From positions 2,108,001-2,172,000 of the forward strand of contig NC_009792.1 of NCBI RefSeq assembly GCF_000018045.1: a stretch of DNA of 64,000 nucleotides, written 5' to 3'. Of the stretch, positions 42,290 to 51,865 are shown in pieces. The notes under the pieces were generated by a model. The model ran no database searches and was not told the origin of the DNA. It saw only the letters and a program-made list of their open reading frames with translations. The translations under genes and the position numbers were made by a program. The first letter of the stretch is position 1; each line of letters starts with the position of its first letter. Source of the DNA: Citrobacter koseri ATCC BAA-895 (GTDB lineage Bacteria > Pseudomonadota > Gammaproteobacteria > Enterobacterales > Enterobacteriaceae).

Positions 42290-44820
42290 ATGTACCGCGA
42301 TAAAAAGCCGTTTTCCTGCAAATTATTCACACTGCTGCCCCTGTTATGTGGCCTGGCAGTGTTCTGTTTTGCGCAGCAAACGCGGGCAGATGATTATTTT
42401 AACCCGGCGCTCCTGGATATTGATAATCCCCGACAGGAAAAAACCGATTTATCGGTATATGAAAAAGGTCCAGGACAAGCACCAGGAAAATACCAGGTAT
42501 CAATCTTTATTGATAATAATAAAGTCGACACCCGCGATGTCACATTTAAATTACAGAAAGATGTTAAGGGCAACCGTTCACTCCAGCCCTGTTTCAGCCT
42601 GGATGATTTAAAGAGTCTCGGCATTAAAACGAAGGCGTTTCCGAGGCTCATGGCACAAGGGAAATGCGCAGATTTAAGCGCCATTCCCGCCGCCTCCGCC
42701 ACGTTTCGCGTACGCAACCAGCAGCTATTGCTCAGTATTCCCCAGTCAGCGCTGGGCCAGATTCCGCGCGGTTATATCGACCCAAAAACGTTCGATGAAG
42801 GCATTACTGCCGGTCTACTGAACTACATCAGAGCGACGCCCGCCGACAGGGTGAACAGGATAACAGCAGCCAGTATGTCAACCTGCGTCCCGGGTTCAAC
42901 ATCGGCGCCTGGCGCGTGCGCAATTACTCAACCTGGAATCGTAACGTCACGGGCCATGACGAACAGCAGAAATTCTCGTCGGTTTATACCTACGCGCAGC
43001 GCGATATCGTGGCGATGAAAAGCGATCTCACGGTAGGGCAAAGCGCCTCTCCGGCGGACGTGTTCGACAGCGTGCCTTATACCGGCGTACAACTCAATTC
43101 CGACAGCGACATGCTGCCGGATAGCGAAAAAGGCTATGCGCCGATTATCCGTGGCACCGCACACAGTAACGCCCTGGTGATGGTTCGTCAGAACGGCTAC
43201 GTCATTTATCAGAACACCGTAGCGCCAGGCGCATTTGAAATTAACGATCTCTACCCGACGGGCAGCAGCGGCGACTTGCAGGTCACCGTCAAAGAGACGG
43301 ACGGCAGCGAAAGCCATTTCGTGGTGCCCTACGCCTCCGTACCCGTGTTGCAGCGTGAAAAAAACCTGCGCTACAGCGTGACTGCCGGTCGCTATCGCGC
43401 CTATGACAAAGACGTCGAGCAAACTCCATTTGCTCAGGGGAGCGCAATCTACGGTCTACCTTATGGTTTTACCGCCTATGGCGGCGTACAGCAAAGCCGC
43501 CATTACCAGTCGCAGGCGATCGGCACCGGGAAAAACCTGGGCGATTTAGGCGCGTTTTCTGTCGACGTCACGCGGGCCAAAGCATTGCTGAAACAGCAGC
43601 AGGCCAGCACGGGGCAGTCATGGCGCGTGCGTTACAGCAAAGATTTTGCAGGCGCAGGCACCAACTTTTCCCTGGCCGGGTATCGCTATAACAGTAAGGG
43701 TTTTTACACCCTGGAAGACACAATGGAGTCCTATACCCGCGCCAGCGACTGGTCTGCCCCGCAGCAGCGCCGAGCGCGTACCGAAGCCACTGTCGATCAG
43801 ACGCTCGGCGAGAGCTGGGGGTCTTTTACGCTGAGTCTGGTCAAAGAGACCTACTGGAGCCAGCGCCAGGATATGACCTCCATGAGCCTCAGCTACAACA
43901 ACAGCTGGCATGGCGTGAGCTATAGCCTGAGTTACAGCATGAACAAAAACACCAGCGACAGCGATGAAAACGGTGAGTCCGTTACCCATGACAACCAGTT
44001 CGCGCTGAGCGTTTCGGTTCCACTCGACCACTGGATGCACAACACCTGGGCGACGTACAACCTGAACAACAGTCAAGACGGCGCCACGCAAAACATTGGC
44101 CTTAACGGTACTGCTCTGGCCGAAGACAACCTGAACTGGAATATCCAGGAAGGCGTGAGCAATACCGGAAGCGGCAACTCAACCAGTATGAATGCCGATT
44201 ACAAAGGAACCTATGGCGAAGTGAGCGGCGGCGTCAGCCAGGACAGCCATCAACGGAGCGTTAATGTGGGTCTGCAAGGCGGCGTTGTGGCGCACGCCAA
44301 CGGCATCACTCTGACGCAACCGCTCGGTGAAACCATCGCGCTGGTAAAAGCACCGGGAACACATGGCACGCACATTACCAATCAGACCGGCGTCAAAACC
44401 GATTTTCGCGGCTATACCGTTGTGCCATTTGTATCAGCCTACCGCCACAACACGATTGCCCTGGACACAGAAACACTGCCAGACGATGCCGACGTAACCC
44501 ATGCCGCGCGAATAGTGACCCCAACGCGCGGCGCGGTAGTCCGCGCCAGTTTTAACACCCGCGTGGGCAGCAGGGTTTTAATGATGCTCACGCAAAACGG
44601 TAAGCCGCTGCCCTTTGGCGCAACCGTCACCACCGACGATAAAGACAGCGAGTTTATTGTTGGCAACGGCGGTCAGACTTATCTCTCCGGTTTACCTCAG
44701 CACGGAACGCTCTTCGTGTCGTGGGGTCAGGATGCCAGCGAACACTGCGTCGCAGAGTACACGCTAACGGATGAGAGACATAAAACCAGCATCATTAACG
44801 CTGCCGCGCAGTGTCATTGA
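42290..44820 (+). pseudogene. Fimbrial usher gene interrupted by a one-base frameshift
   Basis: Should encode an outer-membrane usher of 843 residues. Frame one gives a signal peptide and the usher N-domain (DDYFNPALLDIDNPRQEKTD, VDTRDVTFK, and on to FDEGITAGLLNY), then turns to nonsense and stops at 43018. The correct barrel sequence (QSDARRQGEQDNSSQYVNLRPG, RVRNYSTWNR, then SPADVFDSVPYTGVQL through the C-terminal domain) lies in another frame. Adding one base near 42826 (AACTAC-ATCAG, perhaps a lost C) joins them exactly, giving 844 codons with the stop. No long homopolymer is present, so slip-strand phase variation is unlikely. As read, no functional usher is made and the fimbria would not assemble. 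A sequencing error is the main alternative. Confidence 0.88.
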
Positions 44821-44842
44821 TTCACCATGCAGACTCAACATT

Positions 44843-45832
44843 ATGCAAATGATTAAACAGTGTTTTTTCCTCCTGATTTTGGCCAGCGCAGCCTTGTTTA
44901 TGCCGCATGCAAAGGCGGCCTGCACAACGCCGGATATGCCCAAAATGATCAACGTGGCATCTGTTTCCGTACCGACGACGCTGGCGATTGGTGAGACCAT
45001 TCCAGGAACAGAGCAAACCGTACACGTTGCCGGACAGTGCGATCAAAGTATTGATAGCGGTCTGGAAATTGTCTCCTGCTATTACGGAACAGGCGCTGAG
45101 ATACCAGGCCTGAGAGGGGTGTACGACTCCGGGGTGCCCGGCGTTGGTATCGCGCTGATGAACGAGCAAGGCCAGCGGATCAGCGGCGCAGGCGGCGTAC
45201 AGTGCGATTCACGCGGCACGCCGATCGGTTATGTATCCAGCGATGGACAGCAGTCATTTAACTTCAACGTCACGCTTGAGTTGGTGAAAACCGGCAGTGA
45301 CGTGACCTCCGGTACACTGGTGCAGGCGCAAACAGAGTTTGGGATTGGCGTGTTTGGTCACGAAGGTATCGGGAGTCCTAACCACATTGCCTATGCCGGC
45401 AATGTGGATCTCGAAACCGTAACCTGCTCCGTGTTACCGAAAAACCTGACCGTCAATCTGGGCGACTTTCCGATCAGTGATTTTATGGGAGTAGGCACCC
45501 TCTCGATGCCAGCACAGAATTTTAACGTTATGGTCAACTGTAATTCCACCGTACAGCCTGAAGTGAAGATCACCAGTGCGAATGGCTACGAATCGGGTTT
45601 TGCCGGCGTGATGAAGCTGACTCAGCAAAGTGGGATGGCGACCGGCGTCGGCGTCAGAATGCTGTTTGATGGCAATATCGCCACCTTCGACAACTACGTC
45701 AACACGCAAAGCGAGGCAAAAGCCAACGAAACGCTGGATATTCCGTTCCAGGTCCGCTATGAGCAAATCAGCGACGACGTTACGCCAGGCCCGGCAAATA
45801 CCGTCGCCACGATTACGCTGGCCTATAAGTGA
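44843..45832 (+). CDS. Two-domain fimbrial subunit, probable tip adhesin
   Basis: 329 residues. Signal peptide IKQCFFLLILASAALFMPHAKA. The N-terminal 170 residues form a separate domain (GTEQTVHVAGQCDQSI, EIVSCYYGTGAEIPGLRG). The C-terminal part is pilin-like, from CSVLPKNLTVNLGDFPISDFMG to ITLAYK. This lectin-plus-pilin layout is that of FimH-type tip adhesins, although the N-domain is not one I can name. Starts at ATG 44843 (a second ATG two codons later is equally possible), 22 bp after the usher stop. The ligand cannot be predicted. Confidence 0.78.
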   Translation: MQMIKQCFFLLILASAALFMPHAKAACTTPDMPKMINVASVSVPTTLAIGETIPGTEQTVHVAGQCDQSIDSGLEIVSCYYGTGAEIPGLRGVYDSGVPGVGIALMNEQGQRISGAGGVQCDSRGTPIGYVSSDGQQSFNFNVTLELVKTGSDVTSGTLVQAQTEFGIGVFGHEGIGSPNHIAYAGNVDLETVTCSVLPKNLTVNLGDFPISDFMGVGTLSMPAQNFNVMVNCNSTVQPEVKITSANGYESGFAGVMKLTQQSGMATGVGVRMLFDGNIATFDNYVNTQSEAKANETLDIPFQVRYEQISDDVTPGPANTVATITLAYK

Positions 45833-45837
45833 TCGCG

Positions 45838-46341
45838 ATGAAAAAAATGGTTTTCTTACTCGCCGCAGGTCTGATGGCATATGCCTGCGCAGATGATATC
45901 CAGGTGCAAATGGTGGGTAACATCTATGCCAACACCTGCTCCGTGGACAGCGCCAGTAAAGATTTAACCGTCGATTTGGGGCAGGCGTCATCCAGTGATT
46001 TCAAAGACGTAGGCGATACCGGCGAATGGAAAGCGTTTTCCCTGGAAGTAACGCATTGCCCAAAAACACTCACGCTGGCCAACGCGTTTTTTTACGGACA
46101 GGCCGATAGCGTACACCCGACCAAATTTGCTAACAGCGGCAGCGCGAAAGGGCTTGCGCTGGAGCTGGCCGATCGGCAGGACAATATTCTCATCGCCCCG
46201 CAGGCAAGTTTTAACGTGCTGATCAACCAAAGCGATCACACGGCCACTTTCCCGTTAGCCGCCCGCTATTACGCCACGTCCATGCCCGTCAGCGCGGGCT
46301 CGTTCGATAGCGTTATACAGGTCACATTTACCTATCAGTAG
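45838..46341 (+). CDS. Minor fimbrial subunit
   Basis: 167 residues. Signal peptide MKKMVFLLAAGLMAYACA, pilin fold with VQMVGNIYANTCSVDSASKDLTVDLGQ and its partner Cys in VTHCPKT, ending VIQVTFTYQ (penultimate aromatic position as in pilins). Starts 5 bp after the preceding gene; a GTG three codons earlier overlaps that stop. Last gene of the operon. Its end overlaps the convergent dinG 3' end by 14 bp, and the operon's terminator lies inside dinG. Confidence 0.83.
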   Translation: MKKMVFLLAAGLMAYACADDIQVQMVGNIYANTCSVDSASKDLTVDLGQASSSDFKDVGDTGEWKAFSLEVTHCPKTLTLANAFFYGQADSVHPTKFANSGSAKGLALELADRQDNILIAPQASFNVLINQSDHTATFPLAARYYATSMPVSAGSFDSVIQVTFTYQ

Positions 46342-48505
46342 GAGCGCGCCCCTTCGCACGGATGCTTTTTTTACGCCCGGCAACCACTTTTGTCGGGCGT
46401 TTTTTTACCTCCGGCACTTCCGGGCGTTCAATCGGAAATACCGGGAGCGCATTCAGCAAACGCTGCCCGTAGCTTTTGGTTAACAGACGCTTGTCGTAAA
46501 TCACCACCTCTCCCCAGCAGCCGTGGCTACGAATCAAACGGCCCACCTGCTGAATCAGGTTAAACGACGCGCTTGGCAGGCTCTGCACTTCAAACGGGTA
46601 GCGATTCAGGCTTTTCAGCCACTCGCCTTCGGTGATCACCACCGGGCTGTCGATGGGAGGAAACGCAATCTTGTGAATATGTACCTGAGTCAGCAGGTCG
46701 CCTTTCAGATCCAACCCCTCGGCAAAAGATTGCAGGCCAATCAGCACGCTGCGCTCGCCGTTCGCCACCCGCTTACGGTGCAGTTCCACCAGGCGATAGC
46801 GCGGCTGATCGCCCTGAACCAGCAGCAAAAGACGCAAATCGGTCACATGCTCCAGAAAGCGCTGCATCGCCCGTCCGCTGGCAAACAAAACCAACATGCC
46901 GTGGTGTTTTTTGCTTTCCAGCGCCTGACGGAAATAGGCCGCCATCTCCGCAATATGCTGCTCTTCGTTATCAATCAACGGTTCATAGCGCATTTGCGGA
47001 ATGACAATTTTACCCTGCTCCACATGATTAAAGGGGGAGTCCAGCGCCACAAAGCGATCGCCCGCTTTCTCCTTCAGGCCGCTCATCTCCTGCAAGCGCG
47101 AGAAGCTGTTAAGCGAACGCAGGGTCGCCGACGTTACAATAATATGCGGCACGCTGCGCCAGAGCAGCCTTTCAAGCTGATCGCTGACGCGAATGCCCAC
47201 ACAGTGGAACCAGACGTGTATCTGCCCATCGCGCGCCTCCCGCGTGGCCCACTTCGAGACCGGCGCACCGGAAGACTGCGCCAGCGACGCCAGCCGCCAG
47301 AGCTTGCTTTGCGCCTCAAACATGCCCAGCGCGCGGTTCATCTGCAAAATCACCCGGTGCAGGCGCACAATATCGTGCGAGCCGGTTTTCTCGCTGAGAT
47401 CGTTAAGGAACAGCTCTGCCAGCCCACGCAGCATTTCCGTCAGCTTCGCCAGTCGCTGGCAGATCGCCATGATCTCATCCGGTAACTCGCCCATCGCAAA
47501 GCGGTGCTCAGCGTCCTGCGTCGCGGGCATATACAGATTCAGGATGTTGTTGAGCGAGGCAATCAGCTCGTACAACTCTTCGCAGTGCGCATTCAGGCGC
47601 TCAGGATTCGCCAGCGGCGGCGTGGTTTTCGGGCGGAACTGTTCCAGGCAGGTCGCCACCAGCTTAGTGAACAGATCCAGTTGCAGGCGATACCAGGGGG
47701 CGGAGATCTCAGCGCTCATCTCCAGCGCGTCGCGCGCGACATCCGGCAGATGGTGGCCTTCGTCCAGCACCAGCAGAAGATTTTTCGGCTCCGGCAGCAC
47801 CGCTTCGCTCTCCATCGCCGCCATCACCAGCGCATGGTTCGCCACCACCACTTCAGCTTCCTGAATTTCCCGTCGGGCGACAAAAAAAGGGCATTCGCGG
47901 TAGTAATGGCAATTGCGGTTCAGGCAACTGGCTTTATCGGTGCTCAGGCGCTTCCAGAGCGCGTCGTCAATGGCGATATCGGTATGATCGCGCAACCCGT
48001 CCCATTTGTAGCTGTCAAGATCGCCCTTTAGCCTGGCGCAGCGCTTTTGCTCTTCCTGGTTATTCGGCGTCAGTTCGTCATCCAGAAACGCGAGCAGATC
48101 CTGTTGATTCGGTTCGCTGCTGGCCAACGCCGCCAGATTACGCGGGCAAACGTAGCGCCCACGACCAAACGCGGCGGTAAACCGCAAGTCAGGAATGATT
48201 TTGCGCAGCAGCGGGAGATCTTTGCTGTAGATCTGATCCTGCAACGCCACGTTGGCGGTGCTCACCACCAGCGTTTTTTGTTCTTCGCGGGCGATGGCAA
48301 TACCGGGAATAAGGTAAGAGAGGGTTTTCCCGACCCCGGTCGGCGCCTCAATCGCCAGATGACGCCCTTCTTCACCCGCCAGCGTTTTGGCGACATCGGC
48401 GATCATCTGCCGCTGCGGCGCACGGGGGATAAAGTCGGGGATCTGCTCCTGAAGCGCCTTATACCAGGCGGCGATTTGCGCTTTAAGCGCAGCGGTCAAT
48501 GCCAT
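46328..48505 (-). CDS. dinG: DinG, damage-inducible ATP-dependent DNA helicase
   Basis: XPD-like superfamily 2 helicase, 725 residues (716 in E. coli). Walker A EAPTGVGKTLS near residue 54. The iron-sulfur cluster cysteines lie between there and the DEGH box: GRYVCPRN, CARL, CLNRNCHYYRECPF. DEAH-type LVLDEGHHLPD and the C-terminal QVGRLIRSHG follow. Unwinds D-loops and R-loops. The start at 48505 (MALTAALKAQ) is preceded by a LexA box 15 bp away. A longer frame to 48601 would run through that box and is rejected. The C-terminal tail (KKRPTKVVAGRKKSIRAKGR) differs from E. coli and contains the terminator of the convergent fimbrial operon. Confidence 0.95.
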   Translation of the reverse strand: MALTAALKAQIAAWYKALQEQIPDFIPRAPQRQMIADVAKTLAGEEGRHLAIEAPTGVGKTLSYLIPGIAIAREEQKTLVVSTANVALQDQIYSKDLPLLRKIIPDLRFTAAFGRGRYVCPRNLAALASSEPNQQDLLAFLDDELTPNNQEEQKRCARLKGDLDSYKWDGLRDHTDIAIDDALWKRLSTDKASCLNRNCHYYRECPFFVARREIQEAEVVVANHALVMAAMESEAVLPEPKNLLLVLDEGHHLPDVARDALEMSAEISAPWYRLQLDLFTKLVATCLEQFRPKTTPPLANPERLNAHCEELYELIASLNNILNLYMPATQDAEHRFAMGELPDEIMAICQRLAKLTEMLRGLAELFLNDLSEKTGSHDIVRLHRVILQMNRALGMFEAQSKLWRLASLAQSSGAPVSKWATREARDGQIHVWFHCVGIRVSDQLERLLWRSVPHIIVTSATLRSLNSFSRLQEMSGLKEKAGDRFVALDSPFNHVEQGKIVIPQMRYEPLIDNEEQHIAEMAAYFRQALESKKHHGMLVLFASGRAMQRFLEHVTDLRLLLLVQGDQPRYRLVELHRKRVANGERSVLIGLQSFAEGLDLKGDLLTQVHIHKIAFPPIDSPVVITEGEWLKSLNRYPFEVQSLPSASFNLIQQVGRLIRSHGCWGEVVIYDKRLLTKSYGQRLLNALPVFPIERPEVPEVKKRPTKVVAGRKKSIRAKGRAPTDR
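46373..46406 (+). terminator. Terminator of the fimbrial operon, located within dinG
   Basis: ACGCCCG-14 nt-CGGGCGT followed by a run of seven T, 32 bp past the last fimbrial stop. It is embedded in the coding sequence for the divergent DinG tail. Confidence 0.7.
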
Positions 48506-48519
48506 GAGAAAACCTGAAG

Positions 48520-48539
48520 TACTGTATAAACAGCCACTA
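48520..48539 (-). promoter_or_regulatory. LexA (SOS) box of dinG
   Basis: On the minus strand TAGTGGCTGTTTATACAGTA, one base from the E. coli dinG box as I recall it. It ends 15 bp before the dinG ATG. Confidence 0.8.
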
Positions 48540-48571
48540 TTGTGGCACTTTCTGCCGCGGGTCGCAAAAAG

Positions 48572-48596
48572 AAAAGCCCGACCTTTCGGCCGGGCT
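48572..48596 (-). terminator. Terminator of rhlE
   Basis: On the minus strand GCCCGGCC-GAAA-GGTCGGGC then TTTTC; GNRA-type loop, 6 bp past the rhlE stop. It separates rhlE from dinG. Confidence 0.75.
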
Positions 48597-48601
48597 CGCA
48601 A

Positions 48602-49966
48602 TTAATCCGCCAGTCTGCGCGGGCGGCGCGGCGGACGCGGTTTATCGCCGCCTGGCTTACCTTCTCCGCTGCGCGGTTTGGCTTTCGGCGCCCCGCCATC
48701 ATTGCGACGCGGTTGCTGGGCACGGCCTGCTCCGCCCTGTCCCTGACCCTGACCCTGGCCTCGGCCGCGACCACCGCCGCCACGCTGCTGCTGGCGACCG
48801 TTCTGAATCGGCTCCGCTTTAATTGACGGGTCCGGTTCATAACCCGGCGTGGTGATGCGCGGGATCTCTTTTTTCAACAGCTTCTCGATATCGCGCAGCA
48901 GTTTGTGTTCATCAACGCAGACCAGCGATAACGCTTCGCCGGTCGCGGCGGCACGACCGGTACGGCCGATACGGTGAACGTAATCTTCCGGGACGTTTGG
49001 CAGCTCATAGTTCACCACATGCGGCAGCTCTTCGATATCCAGCCCGCGCGCCGCGATGTCGGTCGCCACCAGGACGCGGATATCGCCGGATTTGAAATCA
49101 GCCAGTGCTCGGGTACGCGCGCCCTGAGATTTATTACCGTGGATCGCCGCACTGCGAATGCCATCTTTATTCAGCTGTTCCGCCAGATGGTTGGCACCGT
49201 GTTTGGTACGGGTAAAGACCAGCACCTGCTGCCAGTTGCCTTTGCCAATCATCTGCGACAACAGTTCGCGCTTGCGTTTTTTATCCACGAAATGAACGTG
49301 CTGGGTCACCTGCTCAGAAGCGGTATTACGGCGCGCCACTTCAATTTCCAGCGGGTTATGCAACAGCTTTTCAGCAAGCGCTTTAATGTCATCAGAGAAT
49401 GTGGCGGAGAACAGCAGGTTCTGGCGCTTCGGCGGCAGTTTTGCCAGCACGCGGCGAATATCGTGGATAAAGCCCATGTCGAGCATACGGTCAGCTTCAT
49501 CCAGCACCAGAATCTCAATCTGATCCAGCTTCACCGCGTTTTGATGTTCCAGGTCGAGCAAACGCCCCGGCGTTGCCACCAGCACGTCAACGCCGCCGCG
49601 CAGTTTCATCATCTGCGGGTTAATGCTGACGCCGCCAAACACGACCAGAGAGCGAATGTTCAGGTATTTACTGTAATCCCGGACGTTTTCGCCAATTTGC
49701 GCCGCCAGCTCACGGGTCGGCGTCAGAATCAACGCGCGTACCGGGCGACGGCCCTTCGCGTGCGGCTGCTGCGTGATCAGATGTTGTAACAGCGGCAGCG
49801 TAAAACCGGCTGTTTTACCCGTCCCCGTCTGGGCGCTGGCCATCAGGTCGCGGCCTTCCAGCACCGCAGGGATCGCCTGCTGCTGAATAGGGGTAGGTTC
49901 ACGGTAACCCTGCTCGGCAATCGCGCGCAAAATATCAGGATTCAACCCAAGGGAATCAAAAGACAT
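48602..49966 (-). CDS. rhlE: RhlE, DEAD-box ATP-dependent RNA helicase
   Basis: 454 residues, as in E. coli. Motifs in order: Q motif with PTPIQQQAIP, Walker A AQTGTGKT (45-52), PTRELAAQ, DEAD (156-159), SAT, ARGLDIEELPHVVNYELP and HRIGRTGRA. The C-terminal 70 residues are a low-complexity Gly/Arg/Gln tail (RGGGGRGRGQGQGQGQGG) ending in basic RPPRRPRRLAD, for RNA contact. Acts in ribosome maturation and RNA turnover. It diverges from cecR, whose protein controls rhlE in E. coli. The E. coli neighbour ybiA is missing between rhlE and dinG. Confidence 0.95.
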   Translation of the reverse strand: MSFDSLGLNPDILRAIAEQGYREPTPIQQQAIPAVLEGRDLMASAQTGTGKTAGFTLPLLQHLITQQPHAKGRRPVRALILTPTRELAAQIGENVRDYSKYLNIRSLVVFGGVSINPQMMKLRGGVDVLVATPGRLLDLEHQNAVKLDQIEILVLDEADRMLDMGFIHDIRRVLAKLPPKRQNLLFSATFSDDIKALAEKLLHNPLEIEVARRNTASEQVTQHVHFVDKKRKRELLSQMIGKGNWQQVLVFTRTKHGANHLAEQLNKDGIRSAAIHGNKSQGARTRALADFKSGDIRVLVATDIAARGLDIEELPHVVNYELPNVPEDYVHRIGRTGRAAATGEALSLVCVDEHKLLRDIEKLLKKEIPRITTPGYEPDPSIKAEPIQNGRQQQRGGGGRGRGQGQGQGQGGAGRAQQPRRNDGGAPKAKPRSGEGKPGGDKPRPPRRPRRLAD

Positions 49967-50158
49967 AACTACTCCGAACCGCCCCGACCGTTACCGGTGT
50001 AGTTTTCAGGGAGATACTCACAAGAGGGATGACAAAAACCACAATGTCATGAAGGGGCGGAGTGTAGCAGTTTTTGTGACATACCGCATAAATTATCCCC
50101 GTGACTGGAAAAAACAAAATAAACCACCACACTGGACAAGAACAATTATCGGTCATAA

Positions 50159-50182
50159 TCTTAATCAATCGATTGATTAAGA
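50159..50182. promoter_or_regulatory. Perfect 24-bp palindrome, probable CecR operator
   Basis: Two 12-bp arms meet without a gap; the right arm is GATTGATTAAGA. It lies 14 bp before the cecR ATG in the rhlE-cecR divergent gap. TetR-family regulators bind such sites. CecR of E. coli controls both rhlE and its own operon, so this is the expected operator. Confidence 0.75.
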
Positions 50183-50195
50183 ATTAGGTTGCGCG

Positions 50196-50873
50196 ATGAA
50201 TACCCCAACCATGACGACGAAAGGCGAACAGGCCAAAAGCCAGCTTATCGCCGCTGCGCTGGCGCAGTTTGGCGAATACGGCCTCCATGCCACCACGCGC
50301 GACATTGCCGCCCAGGCCGGACAAAATATCGCCGCCATCACTTACTACTTTGGCTCCAAAGAGGATTTATACCTCGCCTGCGCCCAGTGGATAGCCGATT
50401 TCATCGGCACCCAGTTTCGCCCTCATGCCGAGGAAGCGGAACGACTGTTCGCCCGGCCGCAGCCCGATCGCGCCGCAATGCGCGAGCTGATCCTGCGCGC
50501 CTGCAAAAATATGATCATGCTGTTGACCCAGGACGACACGGTTAACCTGAGCAAATTTATTTCGCGCGAGCAGCTCTCCCCGACGGCGGCTTATCAACGG
50601 GTACACGATCAGGTTCTCAACCCCCTTCACACGCATCTGACGCGCCTGATTGCGGGGTATACCGGCCGCGATCCGGGAGATACGCAAACCATTCTCCACA
50701 CGCACGCGCTGCTGGGCGAAGTGCTGGCTTTCCGCCTGGGGAAAGAAACCATTTTGCTGCGTACCGGCTGGTCAACGTTTGATGAAGAGAAAACAGAACA
50801 GATTTACCAGACGATCACCTGTCATATCGATCTCATTCTGCAAGGCTTAACGCAAAGGAGTCAGGAGCAATGA
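50196..50873 (+). CDS. cecR: CecR (YbiH), TetR-family regulator
   Basis: 225 residues (223 in E. coli). N-terminal TetR HTH: KSQLIAAALAQFGEYGLHATTRDIAAQAGQNIAAITYYFGSKEDLY. The effector domain runs to LILQGLTQRSQEQ. In E. coli it governs rhlE and ybhGFSR and affects sensitivity to cefoperazone and chloramphenicol. Its stop overlaps the ybhG ATG by 4 bp (ATGA), so regulator and transporter are one operon. A GTG-type upstream start at 50189 would be in another frame and is rejected. Confidence 0.94.
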   Translation: MNTPTMTTKGEQAKSQLIAAALAQFGEYGLHATTRDIAAQAGQNIAAITYYFGSKEDLYLACAQWIADFIGTQFRPHAEEAERLFARPQPDRAAMRELILRACKNMIMLLTQDDTVNLSKFISREQLSPTAAYQRVHDQVLNPLHTHLTRLIAGYTGRDPGDTQTILHTHALLGEVLAFRLGKETILLRTGWSTFDEEKTEQIYQTITCHIDLILQGLTQRSQEQ

Positions 50874-51865
50874 AAAAACCTGTCGTTATCGCACTGGCTG
50901 TCGCGGCGCTGGCCGCCGTGCTTGCCGGTGGTACATGGTGGTATCAGAGTCGGCAGGATAACGGGCTGACGCTCTACGGCAATGTGGATATTCGCACCGT
51001 CAATATGAGTTTTCGCGTCGGAGGCCGGCTGGCTTCGCTGGCCGTTGACGAAGGCGACGCCATTACGTCCGGGCAGGTATTGGGCGTGCTGGATAAAGCC
51101 CCGTACGAGAACGCGTTGATGCAGGCTAAAGCAGGCGTCTCCGTCGCCCAGGCGCAGTATGATCTGATGCTCGCGGGGTATCGCGATGAAGAGATAGCCC
51201 AGGCCGCTGCCGCCGTGAAACAGGCGCAGGCCGCATTTGACTATGCGCAGAACTTTTATCAGCGCCAGCAGGGATTGTGGAAAAGCCGCACGATCTCCGC
51301 CAACGACCTGGAGAACGCCCGCTCATCCCGCGATCAGGCGCAGGCGCAGCTGAAATCCGCACAGGACAAATTGAGCCAGTACCGTACCGGTAACCGCCAG
51401 CAGGATATCGCCCAGGCAAAAGCCAGCCTCGAACAGGCGCAGGCGCAGCTGGCGCAATCAGAACTCGATTTACAGGATACAACGCTGATCGCCCCCTCTG
51501 ACGGTACGCTGTTAACCCGCGCGGTAGAGCCCGGCAGTATGCTCAACGCAGGCAGCACCGTGCTGACGCTGTCGCTGACTCGTCCGGTATGGGTTCGCGC
51601 CTACGTGGATGAACGCAACCTCAGCCAGGCGCAGCCCGGCCGCGAAATTTTACTCTACACCGATGGCCGCCCTGACAAGCCTTACCACGGTAAAATCGGC
51701 TTCGTATCGCCGACCGCTGAATTCACCCCGAAAACCGTTGAAACGCCGGATCTGCGCACAGACCTGGTCTATCGACTGCGCATTGTGGTGACTGACGCGG
51801 ACGATGCGCTGCGCCAGGGAATGCCGGTGACGCTGACGTTCAGCGACGAGGCGCGGCATGAATGA
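50870..51865 (+). CDS. ybhG: YbhG, periplasmic adaptor (HlyD/membrane-fusion family)
   Basis: 331 residues. Single N-terminal membrane anchor or uncleaved signal (VVIALAVAALAAVLAGGTWWY), a lipoyl half-motif near residue 60 (GDAITSGQVLGVLD), a long alpha-hairpin rich in Ala/Gln (AVKQAQAAFDYAQNFYQRQQ, then KASLEQAQAQLAQSELDL), the second lipoyl half (TTLIAPSDGTLLTRAVEPGS) and a beta-barrel. Bridges the YbhFSR ABC exporter to an outer-membrane channel. Overlaps cecR (4 bp) and ybhF (8 bp), so the operon is tightly coupled. Confidence 0.94.
   Translation: MKKPVVIALAVAALAAVLAGGTWWYQSRQDNGLTLYGNVDIRTVNMSFRVGGRLASLAVDEGDAITSGQVLGVLDKAPYENALMQAKAGVSVAQAQYDLMLAGYRDEEIAQAAAAVKQAQAAFDYAQNFYQRQQGLWKSRTISANDLENARSSRDQAQAQLKSAQDKLSQYRTGNRQQDIAQAKASLEQAQAQLAQSELDLQDTTLIAPSDGTLLTRAVEPGSMLNAGSTVLTLSLTRPVWVRAYVDERNLSQAQPGREILLYTDGRPDKPYHGKIGFVSPTAEFTPKTVETPDLRTDLVYRLRIVVTDADDALRQGMPVTLTFSDEARHE

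Noticed and set aside
42820..42835. Slipped-strand phase variation at the usher frameshift
   Set aside because: There is no homopolymer or short tandem repeat at the junction, so a simple indel or sequence error is more likely.
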